Shown here in pieces: positions 26,666 through 34,368 of a stretch of DNA of 58,319 nt. The notes beneath the pieces are model-generated. The model did not search any database and was not told the origin of the DNA. It was given only the letters and a program-made list of their open reading frames with translations. Made by a program: the position numbers and the translations under genes. Every line of letters starts with the position of its first letter. Within the stretch, counting starts at the first letter, position 1. The stretch spans positions 145 through 58,463 of the forward strand of contig PMKV01000159.1 in assembly GCA_003157875.1 (NCBI GenBank), in the 5' to 3' direction. Source of the DNA: Chloroflexota bacterium. Lineage in GTDB: Bacteria > Chloroflexota > Limnocylindria > Limnocylindrales > CSP1-4.

Positions 26666-27978
26666 CGGACGCTCGATGGCACTCGACTCGGTATCGGCGC
26701 GCCGACAGTCTCGTAGTGGTAGCCCAGGGCTCGCATCCGGTCCGCATCGAGCAGGCGCCTGCCGTCGATGACTGTGGGCGAGACCATGGTGCCAGCCAGG
26801 GCAGCCCAGTCGAGATCCCGGAATTCGGGCCATTCGGTGCCGATAGCCACGACGCCGGCGGATGCGATCGCATCTGCCGCGGTGGCTGCGATCGACAGGC
26901 CGGGGACCTCGCGAAGCGCGTTCTCCGCTGCGTGAGGATCGTATCCGACCACATCTACTCCGCGGTCGATGAGGATCTGCGCAACCCGCAAAGAAGGCGA
27001 GGAACGTGTGTCGTCCGTACCGGCTTTGAACGCCAGGCCCAAGAGAGCCACACGCGTACATCCCGCGGGCAGGAGGCCGGCAACCCGCGACGCGAAATGC
27101 TCCTGATGGTCGGCGTTGGCCTCGGAGGCGGCCGATGTGACGTGCATCGCAAGGCCCAGTTCCTTCCCCACGTTGGTGAGGGCACATAGGTCTTTCGGCA
27201 GACAGCTCCCTCCGAACCCGAAGCTGGGCCTCATATGCTTGGTACCTATCCGCGGGTCCAAGCCGATGCCTTCGACGACCTCGACGACGTCAGCACCAAG
27301 GGCCTCGCACAGGACTGCGAGCTCGTTGGCGAATGAGAGCTTCAGGGCCAGGAAGGCGTTCGCTCCGTTCTTGATGAGGTCGGCTTCCATCATTCCGACG
27401 ACCAGCAGGGGGCAACTCGTGAAATGCAGCACGTCCCTCACCATGGCGAGGGCATCGGGGTCGGCGTCGGGATAGGCGCCGATCACTACGCGGGTCGGCT
27501 CCAGAAAGTCCTCGATCGCTCGTCCCTGCTGGAGGAACTCCGGATTCAGGAAGATCCTTGAGCGATGACCGCCGAGCCACTCCACGATTCGGGGACCGCT
27601 CCCGGCCGGCAGCGTGCTGCGTATCACCACAGGTGTGCCGGCTGCTACGAGCGCCGCGACGGATCGGAGCGCGCTCTCGATCTGTCGAAGGTCGCTCCGG
27701 CCCTCTTCGTCCACGGGCGTCCCGACGCAAACCATGATCAGGTCGCAGCCGAGCTGCGGCGCTGAGAATGGGCGTATCCGCGAGCGTGTGTCTGGATCCG
27801 CGAACACCGACGCCATTCCCGGTTCGTGGATCGGAAGCGATCCCGACTCGAGGATCTGGAGGCGGTCCGGGCGGGTTTCCACTAGATCGATCACGTGGCC
27901 GCGGTTGGCGAGACCGACCGATGTCGCAAGACCTACATAGCCGGCGCCGATCACGGAGATGCGGCGTGATGGTTTCAT
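26662..27978 (-). CDS. UDP-glucose/GDP-mannose 6-dehydrogenase family protein
   Basis: 438 aa, normal length. NAD motif ISVIGAGYVGLATSVGLANRG at the start, Lys203/Asn207 in LIKNGANAFLALK, catalytic Cys259 in FGFGGSCLPKD, and the C-terminal FKAGTDDTRSSPS block. It oxidises a nucleotide sugar (usually UDP-glucose) twice to the uronic acid. Substrate choice between UDP and GDP sugars cannot be read here, so no symbol is given. TAGTCT lies 6 nt before its ATG, so an internal leaderless transcript is possible. It is translationally coupled to the GT-D-like gene by GTGA. Confidence 0.93.
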   Translation of the reverse strand: MKPSRRISVIGAGYVGLATSVGLANRGHVIDLVETRPDRLQILESGSLPIHEPGMASVFADPDTRSRIRPFSAPQLGCDLIMVCVGTPVDEEGRSDLRQIESALRSVAALVAAGTPVVIRSTLPAGSGPRIVEWLGGHRSRIFLNPEFLQQGRAIEDFLEPTRVVIGAYPDADPDALAMVRDVLHFTSCPLLVVGMMEADLIKNGANAFLALKLSFANELAVLCEALGADVVEVVEGIGLDPRIGTKHMRPSFGFGGSCLPKDLCALTNVGKELGLAMHVTSAASEANADHQEHFASRVAGLLPAGCTRVALLGLAFKAGTDDTRSSPSLRVAQILIDRGVDVVGYDPHAAENALREVPGLSIAATAADAIASAGVVAIGTEWPEFRDLDWAALAGTMVSPTVIDGRRLLDADRMRALGYHYETVGAPIPSRVPSSVR

Positions 27979-28026
27979 GGCTGAAGACTACCCCAAGCTA
28001 CCGGCGCGGTGGCATCCCTCATCCTG

Positions 28027-29142
28027 CTAGGTTCGGGCTTTCACGAACTCAGCGAGCCTGGCCATCCTATCCAGCCAGGTGTGGTCGCGAAGGGTGCGCT
28101 GTTGGCCGGCGTGAGCGATGGCAGCCGCATCGGAAGGATGGTCGACGTAGTGGGCGATCAGTTCGGAGCATTCCGCGGAATCGCGATAGGCGACTACCTC
28201 GCGACCGACCTCGAACAGCTGGCCGAGGTTCTTCTTCGCGTCGGTTATTAGAAGGGCTCCCATGCCCGTGGCTTCGTAGAGCCGGAGGTTGTTGGCGTAG
28301 TCTCCGGCCACGTCGATATGGTTGTTGATGGTAGCCAGCGAGCGGCCCAGGACCTCGTACATCTGTCGACCCCAGACGGCGGGGTGGAACGTCGCCCGTA
28401 TCCCGCCGGCCGTGGGCCCGGTGGCGTCGGCGGTCCAGATGTCCATGTCTCGACGCGCTGCGACTTCACTAAGGAAGGTCAAGCGTGAAGCGTGATGAGG
28501 GGACAGACTGCCTACGAAGGAGACCTGTACGTCCCGATCGCCAGACGGGATACGCTCGAGCAGCGAAGGTTCGAAAGCCAGCGGGATCCACTCAGCCGAC
28601 AGCCCCTGACTGCGAAAGGCCTCGACGAGGTTGGGGAGAGACGAAACCATGAGATCGTAGCCTAGGAGTGGCCAGGGAGGCAGGGGTGCGGCCAACTGGC
28701 CGACCACGAGTCGGACCTCGTCGTGGATGGCGCGGACGATCTCAGGCGGCATGTAGTCCGGGATTTGGATCTGGACCACGTCCGGGCGGTATGCGCGAAC
28801 CTGGGCCAGAAGAGCAACCCACATCCATTCGGTCGAGTGCTCACGGCGGAGCCAGGGGACGAGACGGCGGCGCATAGCAGGCTTGAGGCGCGCGGCCGGC
28901 GGCAAGGCCACTCCGTTCTCTTTTGCCCACGCGCTCTGCGCTGGGTACGCGTTTGCCACGACGACCTCAGCCTCGTGGCCCAGCTGGCGGAGGGCGGCGA
29001 CCTCGAAGGCGGCCTCACCGAACAATCCTGCGTGGATTGCGGTCAGTTGTTCGGCGTAGGACGCGGAAGGGAGTTTTGGATTGCCCCTGTAGACACCGTC
29101 GAGGAAGCCTGAGTAGTTGGTGTCGACAAGCAGGTAACGCAT
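28027..29142 (-). CDS. CgeB-like glycosyltransferase (GT-B)
   Basis: 371 aa from ATG with GAGG 7 nt upstream. The N-terminal half has YLLVDTNYSGFLDGVY and a long helical region. The C-terminal half reads VQVSFVGSLSPHHASRL near residue 205, SLATINNHIDVAGDYANNLRLYEATGMGALLITD near 270 and the NLGQLFEVGREVVAY segment, the typical end of CgeB/spore-maturation-type glycosyltransferases. It sits between a dehydrogenase and an FkbM-like gene in the long minus operon. Donor and acceptor are unknown. Confidence 0.8.
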   Translation of the reverse strand: MRYLLVDTNYSGFLDGVYRGNPKLPSASYAEQLTAIHAGLFGEAAFEVAALRQLGHEAEVVVANAYPAQSAWAKENGVALPPAARLKPAMRRRLVPWLRREHSTEWMWVALLAQVRAYRPDVVQIQIPDYMPPEIVRAIHDEVRLVVGQLAAPLPPWPLLGYDLMVSSLPNLVEAFRSQGLSAEWIPLAFEPSLLERIPSGDRDVQVSFVGSLSPHHASRLTFLSEVAARRDMDIWTADATGPTAGGIRATFHPAVWGRQMYEVLGRSLATINNHIDVAGDYANNLRLYEATGMGALLITDAKKNLGQLFEVGREVVAYRDSAECSELIAHYVDHPSDAAAIAHAGQQRTLRDHTWLDRMARLAEFVKART

Positions 29143-29188
29143 TCCGTATCCTCAGACTCCTTGAAGTTGGATCGTCTTGGCGCGGGAT

Positions 29189-30163
29189 TCAGCGCCTGGC
29201 GCTGTCGGACGCCCTCAGACAGTGTTTGACCGTGGTCAATGCGCCCGTCGCCACATCGACGAGCGGCATGTCGGCCATGGCGGAGATGCGGTCGGCTCGT
29301 GGGCCGGCGTATGTCAGCTTGCCATCCTGGTCGCGGCTCTCACGGAAGCGGGCATCTACCCAACCCTCCTTGGGTGTCAGCTCCTTCAGGTCGCCTAGCA
29401 GGTCGCGGCGGACGAAGAACGCGTTGTTCCCGGCGCTATTGCTGCCGATGAAGGCCAGGCCCTTGCGCCCTGCGGCTAGGCAGAATGCGGCCAGCGATGC
29501 TCCCCAGTAGAGGGTCGAGTGGTGGGCCGTGGTCCGGTCGAAGGCGGGATCGTACGGCACGCTGACCGCAGCATCGGGCCCGAAGGTGCTGTTGTACTCG
29601 GTGACCAGGATCCTGGGGCGCACGACGTCGATCGCGTCGAGAACCCAGTAGTCGTTGCCGTCGATGTCGACCGAGAGCAATCCGATATCGCCCGAGATTC
29701 CGGCGTCGGCGATCGTCTGATTGATGTTGTCGCGGGTGATGAAGACCGAGCGCGCGTCGAGCGTATGTTGCCAGCCGAGATCGTTGAGTCGGACGAACTC
29801 AATGTGGGCGGTGCCACCGTCGAGGATCAGGCCGCGCCAGTTGTCGTTGCAGAGCAGAAACCGCGTGTTCGACTCGCTGTAGTCCTCGACGCCGAACTCG
29901 ATGAAGGTATCGTTCTCGATCGGCACCCTGGCGAGCAGGTACTGGATGATGCCGTCTTCGCCGAATTGCGAGAAGACGCGGAACTCGGCGTCGCGCAGCC
30001 GCTCGTAGTGGGCCGACCCGACAGTGCGGCTCTCCTGACGCCCCACGCCCAGCTGGAGGCGCTCGACTTCCCGCTTCAGGCGCCCCAACTCCTTGAGCTG
30101 CCGGACAGCCAACTCGTCGCTCCCACGGACGATCCTGTGGAGGGACTGCCTGACGCCGCTCAC
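29189..30163 (-). CDS. FkbM-like putative methyltransferase, copy 1 of a duplicated pair
   Basis: 324 aa from a GTG overlapping the upstream stop (GTGA). An N-terminal helical stretch of about 50 residues precedes FRVFSQFGEDGIIQYLL, FIEFGVEDYSESNTRFLL, WRGLILDGG, IGLLSVDIDGNDYWVLDAI and RPRILVTEYNSTFGP. This order is FkbM-like, with EFGVEDY in place of the glycine-rich SAM loop, so methyltransferase activity is likely but not certain. A second copy lies 20 kb away on the same strand (about 72% identical in protein by eye). A 147-bp core of the two genes differs by one base. Confidence 0.7.
   Translation of the reverse strand: MSGVRQSLHRIVRGSDELAVRQLKELGRLKREVERLQLGVGRQESRTVGSAHYERLRDAEFRVFSQFGEDGIIQYLLARVPIENDTFIEFGVEDYSESNTRFLLCNDNWRGLILDGGTAHIEFVRLNDLGWQHTLDARSVFITRDNINQTIADAGISGDIGLLSVDIDGNDYWVLDAIDVVRPRILVTEYNSTFGPDAAVSVPYDPAFDRTTAHHSTLYWGASLAAFCLAAGRKGLAFIGSNSAGNNAFFVRRDLLGDLKELTPKEGWVDARFRESRDQDGKLTYAGPRADRISAMADMPLVDVATGALTTVKHCLRASDSARR
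29571..29717 (-). repeat. 147-bp core repeat, copy 1 (partner 49608-49754)
   Basis: Base-by-base reading of both copies finds one difference in 147 positions, silent at the third codon position (GCG/GCA on the plus strand). Flanking parts of the two genes are clearly less similar. Confidence 0.9.
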
Positions 30164-31347
30164 CGCCAGGTCCGGACTACGGGCTCTATCTCGTCCATGA
30201 TGTCGAACATCCCCTTTGCGTAGTGGTCGGCGGTGTAGGCGCGGGCGCGTGCGTGACCGCGCTCGATGAGTCGTCGCCGCAGCCCTTCATCCCGGTGGAG
30301 CGAGAGCAATGCGGCGGCGATGAGCGACTCATCGGTGGGCGGCGCCAGGAGCGCGCAGTCGCCGAGTTGCTCGGCGGCCCCCGCCACGTCTGAGGCGACA
30401 ACGGGGCACCCGAGCGCGAACGCCTCCAGGGGCGGCAGGTTCTCGGGTCCGAAGAAGGTCACGTAGGCCAGGGCGAAGGCATGGCGATACAGCATCACCA
30501 GATCGGAGCGCGGGACGAATCCGAGAAATCTCACCTGGCCACCGAGGCCCAGACTCTCCGCAGCGTGCCGGACGTGAGCCTCATTCCCCTTGTCCGACCC
30601 AACGAACACGGCCTGAAGGCTGAGCTTGTGCTCGTCCCGGAGCAGCTTGAGAGCGTGCAGGAGACCAACGTGGTTCTTGTGCGCCCAGAATTGGGCCGGG
30701 TACAGAAGGTAGCCCGGCTCCAGCCCGTAGCGCGCCAGAGCTTCTCCGTCTTCCGTCTCGGGAGCTTCGAGGGCGAAGCCGGGCGTCGGGTGTGGGAGCT
30801 TGCGGATTCGTTCGGGCGGCACGCCGTAGAAACGCTCTACCTCGGCCTGCCCGGCCCTCGTGCCCACGATGACGGCCGTCGCCCCACCGATCTCGCGCGA
30901 AAAGAAGGCTTCTCGCCCCGCCCATTCCTTGGCTGAGCCCACCTCGGGGAAGACCGGCTGGATGCGGTGCTGGAGGTCCCAGATCGTGGTCACGTACGGC
31001 AGCTTCCGCGTCGGAGTACCCGCAGCCAGGCACCAGACTAGGTCGATCGAGTTGGACTCCAGGACCCTGTCGACCGGGTCACGGCCGGCGCGCGAACCGC
31101 CGAACCAACCGCTCGAGGCGATCCTGTTGCGGACCTTCCCGCGGAACCCACGCCGCAGATTGGTGCGGAGCGAGATGTACGAACCGGCATCCCAACCGCG
31201 TGGCGGGTCGTCGGCATATCCAGCGGCCACGATCTCGTGCCGAGTGGAGCCACGAGCGACTGCGAGCGCGTCCAGGATGTCTGTCTCGTACGTGTGCCCG
31301 CCACCCGCTTCCGGCGCCATCTCCCGCAAGTGAACGGCGACCTTCAC
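30160..31347 (-). CDS. Glycosyltransferase family 4
   Basis: 395 aa from a GTG overlapping the methyltransferase stop (GTGA). The open frame extends further upstream but there runs out of frame through that methyltransferase gene. VAVHLREMAPEAGGGHTYE is the glycine-rich N-terminus, TIWDLQHRIQPVFP an acceptor-side motif, then LLYPAQFWAHKNHVGLLHAL, VRFLGFVPRSDLV and FGPENLPPLEAFALGCPVVASD as the donor-binding signature. The last 13 codons (MDEIEP..RT) reappear as a scrap beside the second FkbM-like copy at 50.2 kb. Confidence 0.9.
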   Translation of the reverse strand: MKVAVHLREMAPEAGGGHTYETDILDALAVARGSTRHEIVAAGYADDPPRGWDAGSYISLRTNLRRGFRGKVRNRIASSGWFGGSRAGRDPVDRVLESNSIDLVWCLAAGTPTRKLPYVTTIWDLQHRIQPVFPEVGSAKEWAGREAFFSREIGGATAVIVGTRAGQAEVERFYGVPPERIRKLPHPTPGFALEAPETEDGEALARYGLEPGYLLYPAQFWAHKNHVGLLHALKLLRDEHKLSLQAVFVGSDKGNEAHVRHAAESLGLGGQVRFLGFVPRSDLVMLYRHAFALAYVTFFGPENLPPLEAFALGCPVVASDVAGAAEQLGDCALLAPPTDESLIAAALLSLHRDEGLRRRLIERGHARARAYTADHYAKGMFDIMDEIEPVVRTWR

Positions 31348-32117
31348 CGGCTCCCCTCGGCGACTCGAGCCAGGACCACGACGTGCCAGGTCTTCTCGTC
31401 GAGTTGGGCCGTGGAGTCGTAGCCGGCCAGCCATCGCAGTGGCTCGAATCCGCCCGAACGCAGCAGCAGGTCCATCTCCTGGACCAGGAAGTAGCGGTTC
31501 TTGTGGACCTCGCCCCAGAAGCCGTATGTGCCGTCTTCGCGCAGCTGATAGACCGAGTACTCGACCTGGGCGAGCTGGGCGACGACGTCGAGCGTGGTCC
31601 GCGATATCCGCAGGATCCGGCCGCCGGAAGTCTCCCATTCCCGCACGCGAACCGGGTCGTAGTGGGCCAGCATCGGCGGCGCGTGCCAGAACTCGGCCAC
31701 GAACAGCCCGCCGGGGCGCAGGTGCCGGCGCACTCGCGAGAGCGTCTCCGTGACGGCGTCGTTGGTGACGCCGTAACCGATGGAGTCGAACAGGCACGTG
31801 ACCGCGTCGAACGGTTCGCCCGGAACGCTCAGCTCGCGCATGTCCTGGTGGAGGAAGGTGACGCCATCTCCGCCCGGCCGGGTCTGGGCGCGGCGGAGCA
31901 TGTCGGCCGAGAGGTCCACGCCAACCACTTCCCAGCCCTTGGCCGCGAAGCGAACCGCGTGCTGGCCGGTTCCGCACGCCACGTCGAGGAGGCGCCGCGA
32001 TGGACCCTGGGCCTGCGCTCGGAGCAGCCGGTCGGTGAACTCGACCTCCTGGTCGTAGGGCTTCTCGGCGTAGAAGAGATCGTACAGATCGGCGTACTCG
32101 CCCTCGTAGACGCTCAT
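31344..32117 (-). CDS. Class I SAM-dependent methyltransferase
   Basis: 257 aa from an ATG overlapping the DegT stop (ATGA). It starts YADLYDLFYAEKPYDQEVEF and has RRLLDVACGTGQHAVRFAAKG (motif I, near residue 44), VVGVDLSADMLRRAQ, FDAVTCLFDSIGYGV and LRPGGLFVAEFWHAPPM. This is a methyltransferase domain 25/11 type, similar to the N- or O-methyltransferases that act on amino sugars in deoxysugar pathways. Coupling to a DegT aminotransferase makes N-methylation of an amino sugar a reasonable inference. Confidence 0.88.
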   Translation of the reverse strand: MSVYEGEYADLYDLFYAEKPYDQEVEFTDRLLRAQAQGPSRRLLDVACGTGQHAVRFAAKGWEVVGVDLSADMLRRAQTRPGGDGVTFLHQDMRELSVPGEPFDAVTCLFDSIGYGVTNDAVTETLSRVRRHLRPGGLFVAEFWHAPPMLAHYDPVRVREWETSGGRILRISRTTLDVVAQLAQVEYSVYQLREDGTYGFWGEVHKNRYFLVQEMDLLLRSGGFEPLRWLAGYDSTAQLDEKTWHVVVLARVAEGSR

Positions 32118-33223
32118 GCCGCCGCCGCTCGCTTGATGCCGGCGCCGATGTGGCGGATCTCGTCGTCGGTGAGTCTTGTGCTCGACGGCAGGTACAGCCC
32201 CGTCTCCCACAGCCGGTCTGCGACCGGGCACGGCTCGGCGTTGAATTCGGGGATCTCACGAAGGCACGGCTGGAGATCCATCGGGCAGAAGAAGGTCCGC
32301 GTGTCGATGCCGTCCGCTCGCAGGTCGGCCGCGAGCTGGTCGCGAGTGCGACCGAACTCCGGCCCGACGACGACCGCGTACATCCAGTAGACGTTTCGAG
32401 CCCAGGGCAGCTCGGTCGGCAACTGCAGCCCCGTCACACCGGCGAGTTCCCGCGCGTAGCGGTCGGCCAGGCGGCGCTTGGCGTCGATGATCTCGTCAAT
32501 GCGCCGCAATTGCGAAAGGCCCATGGCCGCCTGGTAGCCGGTCATCCGGAAGTTGTAGCCGGCCTCGACGTGACGGAAACGGGGCTCCGTGAAGGCCAGG
32601 TTGCGCAGCAGCCGGAGCCTTTCCGCCAGCTTGTCATCGTTCGTGGTGACCATCCCGCCCTCGCCCGTGGTAATCACCTTGTTGGCGTAGAAGCTGAAGC
32701 AGGCCATGGCCCCGAAGCTGCCGGTCATGCGGCCGCGGCACGTGGCGCCGTGAGATTCGGCGCAGTCTTCGATGACGATGAGATCGTGCCGCCGGGCGAT
32801 GTCACAGAGGCGATCCATGTCCACCGGATGGCCGTAGAGATGGACCGGAATGATGGCCTTCGTCCGAGGTGTGATGCGGGCCTCGATGAGATCCAGGTCC
32901 AGGTTCCAGGTGACGGCTTCGGAATCGACCGGCACGGGAACGGCGCCGTTGTGGACGACCGCCAGCGCGGTGGCGATGTTGGTGCTGGCGCTGACGAGGA
33001 CCTCGTCGCCTGGACCGACGCCGGCCGCCCGGACCGCCAGCTGCAGTGCCGTCGTTCCGCTGGTCACCGCGATCCCGTGGGCGCATCCGGCGAAGGCCGC
33101 GAATTCACGCTCGAAGTCGTGTAGCGCCACTCCGAACGAGCCCGAGATCTCGCCACGTCGCAGGGCGGCGAGGACGGCTTCGATGTCCGCCTCTCGAATG
33201 TCGGGCTCGAAGACCGGGATCAG
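32114..33223 (-). CDS. DegT/DnrJ/EryC1/StrS family PLP-dependent sugar aminotransferase, probable CTG start
   Basis: 369 aa if read from CTG. Family residues: TSGTTALQLAVRAAGVGPGDEV, VIEDCAESHGA (PLP-pyridine Asp), ACFSFYANKVITTGEGGMV with the Schiff-base Lys in YANK, and RNVYWMYAVVV. It aminates a 3- or 4-keto nucleotide sugar. The first standard in-frame start (GTG at 33130) would cut off IPVFEPDIREADIEAVL, the conserved N-terminus. That sequence is coded directly after a CTG forming a CTGA overlap with the cupin stop, so CTG is the likely start. The length then matches the family. Confidence 0.85.
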   Translation of the reverse strand: MIPVFEPDIREADIEAVLAALRRGEISGSFGVALHDFEREFAAFAGCAHGIAVTSGTTALQLAVRAAGVGPGDEVLVSASTNIATALAVVHNGAVPVPVDSEAVTWNLDLDLIEARITPRTKAIIPVHLYGHPVDMDRLCDIARRHDLIVIEDCAESHGATCRGRMTGSFGAMACFSFYANKVITTGEGGMVTTNDDKLAERLRLLRNLAFTEPRFRHVEAGYNFRMTGYQAAMGLSQLRRIDEIIDAKRRLADRYARELAGVTGLQLPTELPWARNVYWMYAVVVGPEFGRTRDQLAADLRADGIDTRTFFCPMDLQPCLREIPEFNAEPCPVADRLWETGLYLPSSTRLTDDEIRHIGAGIKRAAAA

Positions 33224-33633
33224 CGCTGCACCTCTACGTCCACCTTGTCCTGGGCGTCACCTAGGAACGGCCCCTGCTTGACGCTGATGGCCTGCAGGTC
33301 TTCGATGACCCGGATCGCGTGGACACCGTGGATGAGCACGATGGCATCGCCGGGATGCAACACGATCTCCTGCAGCAGCTTGCCGGCGTCATCGAACAGG
33401 CTGATAGCGACGATTCCGCGCTGCACGACGAACATCTGCTGGAGGTCGTTTATCTCGCGGACGAACGGCTGGTGGTAGTGCGGCGGCTCGCTGTACCCGG
33501 CGCCGTGGGCGAGCAGGCCGAACTGGAATGACGACTCGGCCGGCGAGAAGAAGGTGGTTCGGTCGACCGTCAGATCGGCACGAATGACCTCGGCGTATCG
33601 CGTGCCGGCGTGCTCGATGACCTCGATGGCCAT
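33220..33633 (-). CDS. Cupin-domain protein
   Basis: 137 aa from ATG with GAGG 7 nt upstream. The cupin metal-binding pattern is PPHYHQPFVRE (HxH near residues 52-54), MFVVQRGIVAISLFDD and a late HPGDAIVLIHGVHAIRV. Sugar-nucleotide 3,4-ketoisomerases (FdtA-like) and other sugar-modifying cupins share this fold, and the next gene is a sugar aminotransferase. A ketoisomerase role is only an inference. It is the first gene of a minus-strand run of about ten coupled genes and has a TATACT box 60 nt upstream. Confidence 0.78.
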   Translation of the reverse strand: MAIEVIEHAGTRYAEVIRADLTVDRTTFFSPAESSFQFGLLAHGAGYSEPPHYHQPFVREINDLQQMFVVQRGIVAISLFDDAGKLLQEIVLHPGDAIVLIHGVHAIRVIEDLQAISVKQGPFLGDAQDKVDVEVQR

Positions 33634-33696
33634 GTCTACCTCACATCCCGGCGGCGCCCACTCAGGCCCGTGGCTCGTGCCCTCTTCATTCCGGGG

Positions 33697-33702
33697 AGTA
33701 TA
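33697..33702 (-). promoter_or_regulatory. -10 element TATACT for the long minus-strand operon
   Basis: TATACT lies in the 168-bp divergent region, giving a leader of about 55 nt before the cupin ATG. No good -35 is visible. Confidence 0.4.
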
Positions 33703-33742
33703 CCGTCGCCCTCGGAAGGCGCGCCGGTCGCGCTCCACCTTC

Positions 33743-33748
33743 TACAAT
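33743..33748 (+). promoter_or_regulatory. -10 element TACAAT for rmlC
   Basis: TACAAT on the plus strand, with a predicted leader of about 46 nt that carries GGAG before the rmlC ATG. Confidence 0.4.
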
Positions 33749-33801
33749 CTCCCCTGGCCTCGTGCCGCCCCAGAACACAATCACGACGGAGCATCAACCC
33801 C

Positions 33802-34368
33802 ATGCCCTTCACGATCGAACCCACCAAGCTCGACGAGGTCAAGATCGTCGTTCCGGGACGCTTCCCGGACGAGCGTGGGTTCTTCATGGAGGTCTACCGC
33901 CAGGATCTGTTTGCCGATTTGGGGCTGCCCGACCGGTTCGTGCAGATGAACATGTCGCGATCGTCGGGTGCCGTGATTCGCGGGCTCCACTTCCAGTGGG
34001 ATCCACCGATGGGCAAACTGATGCGCGTGTCGGTAGGCCGGGCCTTCATCGTGGCCGTGGACATCAGGCCGGGTTCGCCGACGCTGGGCCAGTGGGTCGG
34101 TTTGGATACCTCGTCGGAGGAGCCGCGCCACCTGTGGGCCCCGGCCAGCTTCGCGCGAGGCTTCTGCGCGCTCTCCGACCTGGTCGAGATTGAATATCTC
34201 ACCACCGGCACCTACAACCATGCCACCGAGTCGGGCGTGCGCTGGAACGACCCCGACATCGGCATCGATTGGCCGGTGCTCAGCCCGAAGCTGTCGCAGA
34301 AGGATGCCGAGGCGCAGACTTTGTCCGAGTGGCTCGCCCGACCCGAGGCGGCCAACTTCCGCTACTAG
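33802..34368 (+). CDS. rmlC: dTDP-4-dehydrorhamnose 3,5-epimerase-like protein
   Basis: 188 aa, typical length. PDERGFFMEVYRQDLF, SSGAVIRGLHFQWDPP with the catalytic His63, and Tyr138 in TTGTYNHATESGVRWNDPDIGIDWP match RmlC. It epimerises C3 and C5 of a 4-keto-6-deoxy nucleotide sugar. No rmlA, rmlB or rmlD is present in the window, so they must be elsewhere, or this enzyme serves a different keto-sugar. GGAG precedes the ATG. The stop interlocks with the convergent sugar-transferase stop as CTAG. Confidence 0.88.
   Translation: MPFTIEPTKLDEVKIVVPGRFPDERGFFMEVYRQDLFADLGLPDRFVQMNMSRSSGAVIRGLHFQWDPPMGKLMRVSVGRAFIVAVDIRPGSPTLGQWVGLDTSSEEPRHLWAPASFARGFCALSDLVEIEYLTTGTYNHATESGVRWNDPDIGIDWPVLSPKLSQKDAEAQTLSEWLARPEAANFRY

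Noticed and set aside
26666-27187. Open extension of the GT-D-like frame upstream of 26665
   Set aside because: It runs within the nucleotide-sugar dehydrogenase gene in another frame and shows no domain. The GTGA overlap gives a natural start.
31348-32259. Open extension of the GT4 frame through the methyltransferase gene
   Set aside because: It is an Arg/Pro-rich shadow of the methyltransferase gene. The GTG in the GTGA overlap is the sensible start.
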